Origin: SCUN01 sp964343975 | GTDB lineage: Bacteria > Acidobacteriota > Vicinamibacteria > Vicinamibacterales > SCN-69-37 | DNA: 28,906 nucleotides | Direction: 5' to 3' | NCBI GenBank assembly: GCA_964343975.1 | Contig: CAYFLU010000020.1 | Location: 1-28,906 of the forward strand | Part shown: positions 24,197-28,906 of the stretch, in pieces | How the letters are laid out: each line of letters opens with the position of its first letter | Numbering within the stretch: position 1 is the first letter of the stretch | The notes under the pieces: generated by a model | Seen by the model: only the letters and a program-made list of their open reading frames with translations | The model's database searches: none | Told to the model about the DNA's origin: nothing | Position numbers and translations under genes: made by a program

Positions 24197-25822
24197 TTAC
24201 GACGGTGGATCGTCGGTGCCGTCCAGCACACGCCGGATCCGACTGGCCAGCGCCGCCGGCGTAAAGGGCTTCTGGATGAAGTGGAGGCCCGGGTCCAGCA
24301 CGCCGAGGTGCAGGATCGCATCGTCGGTGTAGCCCGAGGCGTAAAGAACCTTCATGTCGGGGCGGGCCGGCAACATGCGGGCGGCCAGGTCGCTGCCGTT
24401 CAGGCGCGGCATCACCACATCCGTGACCAGCAGATGAATCGGCTCGGGCCAGTCGCCGTAAAAGTCCAATGCGGCTTGACCGTCTTGTGCCGTCAGCACC
24501 TTGTAGCCCAGCTTCATCAGGGCTTGTGCGATCAAGTCAAGGATCGCGGCGTCGTCTTCGACGACGAGGAGCGTCTCGGTGCCGCGGGGGCTGGACGACA
24601 CGGGGATTGGCGCGACGATGTTGGCGTCGGCCACGATCCGGGGCAGGTAGATGTCGACTGTGGTGCCTTCGCCCGGTTCACTGCGCGCCGCGATGTGTCC
24701 GCCGGCCTGCCGCACGATGCCCTGGCACACGGACAGTCCGAGGCCGGTGCCCTCGCCGGCCGGTTTGGTCGTGAAGAACGGCTCGAACACGCGCGACAGC
24801 ACGTCGGGCGGCATGCCGACGCCCGAGTCTTCCACCGAGATGCGCACGAACGGGCCGGGGGCGAGGGGCGCGAGCGGCGACAGGGCGCGCGCATCCTCTT
24901 CGGTCAGCGTGAGGTTCGCACCGCGAATCACGACACGACCGCCCTGAGGCATCGCATCGCGCGCGTTGACCGACAGGTTCATGATGAGTTGCTCGATGCC
25001 GCCGGCGTCGATCTGGACGGCGCCGAGCGCGGAGGTGGTTTCGAGCACCAGTTCGACGCGTTCACCGAGCAGACGCCGGATCATGGGCGCGATCTTGCCG
25101 AGGGCGCCGTGCAAGTGCACGATCTCGGGCGTGATGATGCGGCGACGTGCGAAGGCCAGCAACTGCTGCGTGAGCGCCGCGCCCCGCTCGGCCGACTCGA
25201 TGACGCGCTCGAGGTCACGCACGGCCGGCGAGCCCAGCGGGAGCTTGCCTTTGGCCATCGTGGCAAACCCCATCACCGACGTCAGCAGGTTGTTGAAGTC
25301 GTGGGCCACGCCGCCGGCGAGGCGGCCGAGACTCTCGACCTTCTGGGCCTGGCGCAACTGCAGTTCGAGGTCCGTCGTTGACGCGCGCAATGCGCGTTCC
25401 GCGGTGATGTCTCGGACGAAGCCGTGCCAGAGAATCGAGCCGTCCGGCTCGCGCCGTGGGACCGCGCGTGCGGAGTGCCACGTCACGGGGTGGTCCGGGC
25501 GCTGGATGCGAAACTCGCTCGTCCAGAACTCCAGTGTGTGCGCGGATGTCAGGATCGACGCCACGACGGCGTCGTGATCGTCCGGATGAATGGCGGCGAA
25601 GAGTGCCGACGCATCTTCCGTCACGTCGGCCGGGGTCACGCCGAAGAGGTCGGCCAACTGGAGTGAGGCCCACGGCATGCAGGAGGTGCCGTCGGGCCGC
25701 AGCCGGAACTGATACGCGGCGCCCGGGAGGAGCTCGGCGAATGCGCCGATGTCGGGCGCCTGGACGGAGCCGGGGGAGTCGAGACCCGAAGCGGGAGAAC
25801 GCGAAGCGGCGCCGCCGGACAC
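24197..25822 (-). CDS. Soluble hybrid sensor histidine kinase (PAS-HisKA-HATPase-REC)
   Basis: 541 residues from a GTG at 25822. A PAS domain spans about 25-145 (AAYQFRLRPDG, FWTSEFRIQRPDHPVTWHSARAV, HGFVRDITAERAL). The dimerisation/phosphorylation domain has GGVAHDFNNLLTSVMG with H174. The ATPase domain has N-box residues around N282-N286, DSGVGM at 332-337, FEPFFTTKP and GTGLGL at 358-363. A receiver domain follows from about 416 (LLVVEDDAAILDLI), with phosphoacceptor D468 in VTDVVMP and the conserved Lys in QKPF. There are no membrane segments, so the signal is cytoplasmic. No DNA-binding regulator is adjacent, so the output partner is unknown. It sits 14 bases after the CFA-like gene, so it may sense membrane or redox state related to that operon. 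Confidence 0.92.
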   Translation of the reverse strand: MSGGAASRSPASGLDSPGSVQAPDIGAFAELLPGAAYQFRLRPDGTSCMPWASLQLADLFGVTPADVTEDASALFAAIHPDDHDAVVASILTSAHTLEFWTSEFRIQRPDHPVTWHSARAVPRREPDGSILWHGFVRDITAERALRASTTDLELQLRQAQKVESLGRLAGGVAHDFNNLLTSVMGFATMAKGKLPLGSPAVRDLERVIESAERGAALTQQLLAFARRRIITPEIVHLHGALGKIAPMIRRLLGERVELVLETTSALGAVQIDAGGIEQLIMNLSVNARDAMPQGGRVVIRGANLTLTEEDARALSPLAPLAPGPFVRISVEDSGVGMPPDVLSRVFEPFFTTKPAGEGTGLGLSVCQGIVRQAGGHIAARSEPGEGTTVDIYLPRIVADANIVAPIPVSSSPRGTETLLVVEDDAAILDLIAQALMKLGYKVLTAQDGQAALDFYGDWPEPIHLLVTDVVMPRLNGSDLAARMLPARPDMKVLYASGYTDDAILHLGVLDPGLHFIQKPFTPAALASRIRRVLDGTDDPPS

Positions 25823-25836
25823 GGCGGCATCTTATG

Positions 25837-27123
25837 TCAGTGCCGCGAAGTCGTCGAGCGCAAACCCGTCACCGCCGCGCTCGCCGGTGTGGCCACGGCG
25901 CCCGTGTCGGTGAAGTAGCGGCGATCGTGGTAGCCGCGCGTCAGCATCAACTGCACGACGCTGATGTGCCGTTCGGCGAAGGCGGCCTCACAGAACGCCA
26001 GATACAGATTCCATGTTCGGAGAAAGCGGTCGTCCATGCCGAGTGCGCGCACGTCGTCCAGGCGCTGCATGAACCGTTCGCGCCAGTCGTGAAGGGTGCG
26101 GGCGTAGTGGGTGCCCATGTCTTCCAGATGGAACGGGCGGAAGGTCGTGACGCGTCCCAGAGATTTGAGGAGCTCCGACAGCGAGGCCAGCTCCGAGCCC
26201 GGGAACACGTAGGTCTGCATCCAGTCGGTGGACTTGCAGTAGGTCGGAAAGTCCTGCTCGTTCATCGTGATGAGCTGCAGGAGCGCCGCGCCGTCCGGCG
26301 CGAGCAGACGGTCGCACGTGGCGAAGAACGTGTCGTAGTGCGCGAGGCCCACGGCCTCGAACATCTCGATGCTCACGATCTTGTCGAAGCGGCCCTGAAG
26401 GTGGCGATAGTCGTCCATCAGGAGCGTGATGCGCTCGCCGGCCGCTCCGAGACGCGAGAAGCGCTCGGCGGCGAGAGCGTGCTGCTCCTTGCTGATCGTG
26501 GTGGTCGTCACGCGGCAGCCGTAGTGCTGCGCGGCATACGCGGCGAACCCACCCCAGCCCGTGCCGATTTCGAGCACGTGGTCGTTCGGTGTGAGCTGCA
26601 GTTTCCGGCAGATGCGATCGAGCTTCTGCCGCTGCGCCGTTTCGAGCGAGTCGTCGGCGGTCTCGTACCAGGCCGACGAGTACATCATCAGGTCGCGGTC
26701 GAGGAAGAGCGAGAAGAAGTCGTTGCCGAGATCGTAGTGCGCGGCGATGTTGCGGCGGCTGCCCTCAACCGTGTTGCTGCGCATCGCATGCGCCACGCGC
26801 TGCGCCTGCCGGCTGATCCACGACGTCGCGGTGTTGAGCCGCTGCATGGCGGCGTTGTTGCGCAGCGCCATGCGGATCAGCGCGACCAGGTCCGGCGAAC
26901 TCCAGTCGCCGTCGACGAACGCCTCGCTGAGGCCCATCTCGCCGCCGGCGAGGATGCGCGAGAACACGCGCTCGTCATGCACCGCCATCATCGCCGAGGG
27001 CGTGGCGCCGGGCCGGCCGATCTGGAAACTGCGATCGGGGCAGACGAGCTCGAGGTGTCCTTGCTTGGCATGTGCACCGGCGGCCAGAAAGATGGCGCGG
27101 GCGCGGCGATCCCACCAACTCAT
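25837..27123 (-). CDS. Cyclopropane-fatty-acyl-phospholipid synthase-like SAM methyltransferase
   Basis: 428 residues from the ATG at 27123. The fold is that of CFA synthases: an N-terminal helical/lipid-binding part (LAGGEMGLSEAFVDGDW), then NIAAHYDLGNDFFSLFLD, the SAM-binding LEIGTGWGGFAAYAA, SIEMFEAVG and the C-terminal YLAFCEAAFAERHI. Such enzymes add a methylene from S-adenosylmethionine to an unsaturated acyl chain of a membrane phospholipid. Compared with E. coli Cfa from memory, Glu239 (E256 here) and Cys354 are kept. Cys139 is Ser (MMYSSAWY) and His266 is Gln (LLQLIT), two residues that help hold bicarbonate in E. coli. The ATG overlaps the DUF1365 stop by 4 bases (ATGA). A longer frame to 27207 lies inside DUF1365. 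The exact product is uncertain. Confidence 0.88.
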   Translation of the reverse strand: MSWWDRRARAIFLAAGAHAKQGHLELVCPDRSFQIGRPGATPSAMMAVHDERVFSRILAGGEMGLSEAFVDGDWSSPDLVALIRMALRNNAAMQRLNTATSWISRQAQRVAHAMRSNTVEGSRRNIAAHYDLGNDFFSLFLDRDLMMYSSAWYETADDSLETAQRQKLDRICRKLQLTPNDHVLEIGTGWGGFAAYAAQHYGCRVTTTTISKEQHALAAERFSRLGAAGERITLLMDDYRHLQGRFDKIVSIEMFEAVGLAHYDTFFATCDRLLAPDGAALLQLITMNEQDFPTYCKSTDWMQTYVFPGSELASLSELLKSLGRVTTFRPFHLEDMGTHYARTLHDWRERFMQRLDDVRALGMDDRFLRTWNLYLAFCEAAFAERHISVVQLMLTRGYHDRRYFTDTGAVATPASAAVTGLRSTTSRH

Positions 27124-27944
27124 GCGTGTGTCTCCGAGGTCGACTTCGCCGCCACCGGGGCCGAGGGCGGGGCCGGCGCGGGCTGAAAGGGCACGCCCTT
27201 CCACCACAGCCGCAGCGCTTCCCAGTGAATGGCGGCGATCACTTTCACGGTCATCGCCGGGTGCCGGCGCAACACGCGATGGATCTCGCGCGCTGTCCAG
27301 GGGCGGCGCTCGAGCGTGAGCGTGGCGTCGAAGCGCGGCGTCACATCGGCGGGCTCGTCGGGCGCGGCATCGGCGCGCTGAAACGCGTTCATGTGCGCGA
27401 CGAGATGATCGGCCGGTTCGGTCAGGACGAATTCCCAGTCGATCTCCATCGGCATGAACGGCGACACCCGCAGCGTCTTGGCGGTGCGATGGCGCACCGG
27501 CTGCGCGGCGTCGCGCGTGGCCGGATCGACCGCGATCCAGTAGCAGCGCTGTTCACCGAACGTGCTGTGGACTTCGTTCATCACGGCGCGCAGCGCGCCC
27601 GCCCGGTCGTAGCAGTAGTAGAAGGAGATCGGGTTGAAGGCGTAGCCCAGGTAGCGCAGGTGCGTGAGCAGATACACCGGGCCGTCCGGCAGCGTCACGC
27701 CGGCGGCCATGGCGCTGTCCTGCAACCGTTCGCGCAGCGGCCGGCCGGGGGCGCCCACGTGGTCGCGGTCGTCGAAGCTCGCCCAGTTGAAACGGTTCAC
27801 CGACGTCCAGCGCGAGGCCTGCATTTGCGCCTCGACCTGGTCGATGTCGACGAGCGCCATGAAGAGGTCGTACGAGAAGGCGTGCGGCCGAGGCCGGAAG
27901 CGGCGGTGTCGCAGCGTGCCGACGTAGAGGGCGGGACCTACCAC
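27120..27944 (-). CDS. DUF1365 family protein
   Basis: 274 residues from a GTG at 27944 with a purine-rich RBS (GGGGGTGAC) just before it. The family pattern is clear: ALYVGTLRHRRFRPRPHAFSY at the N-terminus, LFMALVDIDQ, LLTHLRYLGYAFNPISFYYC in the middle, VMNEVHSTFGEQRCYW, and KTLRVSPFMPMEIDWEFVLTEP. The function is unproven. DUF1365 is usually found between an FAD-dependent oxidoreductase and a CFA synthase homolog, exactly as here, so a role in lipid acyl-chain modification is inferred. It overlaps the upstream oxidoreductase stop by 7 bases and the downstream CFA-like start by 4. A longer frame to 28061 lies inside the oxidoreductase and has no family similarity. Confidence 0.9.
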   Translation of the reverse strand: MVGPALYVGTLRHRRFRPRPHAFSYDLFMALVDIDQVEAQMQASRWTSVNRFNWASFDDRDHVGAPGRPLRERLQDSAMAAGVTLPDGPVYLLTHLRYLGYAFNPISFYYCYDRAGALRAVMNEVHSTFGEQRCYWIAVDPATRDAAQPVRHRTAKTLRVSPFMPMEIDWEFVLTEPADHLVAHMNAFQRADAAPDEPADVTPRFDATLTLERRPWTAREIHRVLRRHPAMTVKVIAAIHWEALRLWWKGVPFQPAPAPPSAPVAAKSTSETHA

Positions 27945-28906
27945 GTCACCCCCATGGCCTCGGCCACCCGCACCGCCGACCGCAAGCCATCTTCGTGGAA
28001 CCCGTAGAACCAGTAGGCCCCGCAGAAGTGAAGGCGCGCACGGCCGCTCACCTCCGCCCAACGTGCCTGGGCGGCAATCGCGTCGCGTGTGTAGAGGGGA
28101 TGGGTGTAGGCCATGCGCGCCAGCACCTTTGACGCCTCAATAGGGCGGTCAGGGTTCAGGGTCACGCAATAGGTTTCTGGGGCCGAGAGCCGCTGCAGCC
28201 GATTGATGTCGTAGGTCAGGGTGGCGCCGGCCGCATCGCGACCCAGCTGATAGTTCCAGGCGGCCCGGGCCCGCACCCGCGCGGGCAGGAAGCTCTCATC
28301 GGTGTGGAGCCAGGTGTCGTTGCGCGTGGTCTGAAACGCCGACATCACGGCCCGCTCGGCCGGCGTCGGATCCCCGATCAGCCGGTAGGCATCGTCGCCA
28401 TGGCAGGCCAGGACGACATCATCGAACGAGGCCGTGGCGCCGTCGTCGAATGTCAGGACCGCGGCCGTGTCGGTGCGGTGCACGCGCACGGGCCCGCGGT
28501 TGAGGTGAATGCGATCGGCGAACGGCACGATCAGCTTCGGAATGTACTGGCTGCTGCCGCCGACGACCACCCGCCACGTTGGATGGTTCCGGACGTAGAG
28601 CATGCCGTGGTTGTGGAAGAAGCGGATCAGGGTGACGGCCGGGAAGTCGCGGATCGTGTTCAGCGAGGCGGACCAGATCGACGCGGCCATCGGGAACAAG
28701 AACCGATCGACGAAGTAGCCGCGGAAGCCGTGCTGATCGAGGAACGCGCCGAGCGTGATGGCCTCGGCGCCGGGCTGGTCCATCAGCCGGGGCGCCAGCC
28801 GGCCAAAGCGAAGGATCTCAAAGAAGAGCTGATAGTGCGCGGGCGAGATCAGCAGACGCCGATCGGCGAAGAAGCCGTCGATGTCGCGCGTGCTGTATTC
28901 GAAGTC
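27938..28906 (-). CDS. FAD-dependent amine oxidase-like oxidoreductase, N-terminus cut by window edge
   Basis: 323 codons are present and the frame is open to the right edge, so the FAD-binding N-terminus lies outside. The visible part matches the flavoprotein partner of CFA/DUF1365 operons: FEYSTRDIDGFFADRRLL near the edge, LGAFLDQHGFRGYFVDRFLFP, WRVVVGGSSQYIPKLI, DDVVLACHGDDAYRLIGDP and the C-terminal LHFCGAYWFYGFHEDGLRSA. Members are flavin-dependent oxidases or desaturases of the amine oxidase superfamily, thought to act on fatty acyl chains in this setting. The ATG at 28783 is internal and not the true start, because clear family sequence continues upstream of it. Confidence 0.88.
   Translation of the reverse strand, partial: DFEYSTRDIDGFFADRRLLISPAHYQLFFEILRFGRLAPRLMDQPGAEAITLGAFLDQHGFRGYFVDRFLFPMAASIWSASLNTIRDFPAVTLIRFFHNHGMLYVRNHPTWRVVVGGSSQYIPKLIVPFADRIHLNRGPVRVHRTDTAAVLTFDDGATASFDDVVLACHGDDAYRLIGDPTPAERAVMSAFQTTRNDTWLHTDESFLPARVRARAAWNYQLGRDAAGATLTYDINRLQRLSAPETYCVTLNPDRPIEASKVLARMAYTHPLYTRDAIAAQARWAEVSGRARLHFCGAYWFYGFHEDGLRSAVRVAEAMGVTW

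Noticed and set aside
28784..28906. Start of the amine oxidase-like gene at the ATG at 28783
   Set aside because: The frame continues to the window edge with clear family sequence (STRDIDGFFADRR), so the true start lies outside the window.

Overview
The window is GC-rich, gene-dense bacterial chromosome with a Gram-negative (outer-membrane) character: a complete tamA-tamB pair, an outer-membrane barrel fused to a peptidase, several signal peptides and very short intergenic gaps. The gene mix (YvcK, DksA-like zinc finger, a giant secreted PIG-L deacetylase with a Gly/Ala/Pro-rich loop, stand-alone LigD phosphoesterase, DUF3810) suggests an acidobacterium, possibly class Vicinamibacteria. That placement is inference from protein style; no rRNA or marker gene is present. 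No tRNA, rRNA, IS element, CRISPR array or prophage was seen, and no gene-free stretch exceeds 300 bases.

Layout. 1-1371 (minus): a TPM-domain protein (cut by the window edge) translationally coupled to a nucleotidyltransferase-like protein. 1395-2357 (plus): a YvcK/CofD-like protein, divergent from the pair and convergent with a DksA/TraR zinc-finger gene (2359-2799, minus). 2936-5800 (minus): a large secreted PIG-L deacetylase. 9367-5949 (minus): a tight operon of yggX, a POT peptide transporter, a lone LigD 3'-phosphoesterase domain and two small secreted paralogs, closed by a clear intrinsic terminator at 5888-5928. 9390-19548 (plus): an envelope operon of tamA, tamB, a peptidase/beta-propeller/outer-membrane-barrel fusion and a family 2 glycosyltransferase, all joined by overlaps of 1 base or short gaps. 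21570-19531 (minus): an orphan molybdopterin oxidoreductase. 21610-23961 (plus): type II NADH dehydrogenase and a DUF3810 putative membrane zinc peptidase. 28906-23915 (minus): a lipid-modification operon of an FAD-dependent amine oxidase-like protein (cut by the edge), DUF1365, a cyclopropane synthase-like methyltransferase, a soluble hybrid histidine kinase and a small zinc-ribbon ORF.

The most unusual point is that last ORF. Its zinc ribbon reads CxxC...UGA-x-x-C: an in-frame UGA sits exactly where the third zinc-binding cysteine should be, and the reading frame stays coding-like for 49 more codons. A nonsense mutation or base error is the simplest explanation; selenocysteine or readthrough is possible but has only weak support here. 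Other points of interest are the three-part peptidase/propeller/barrel protein in the Tam operon, and a CFA synthase homolog that appears to lack two residues known to hold bicarbonate in the E. coli enzyme while sitting beside a flavoprotein, which suggests a product other than a simple cyclopropane.
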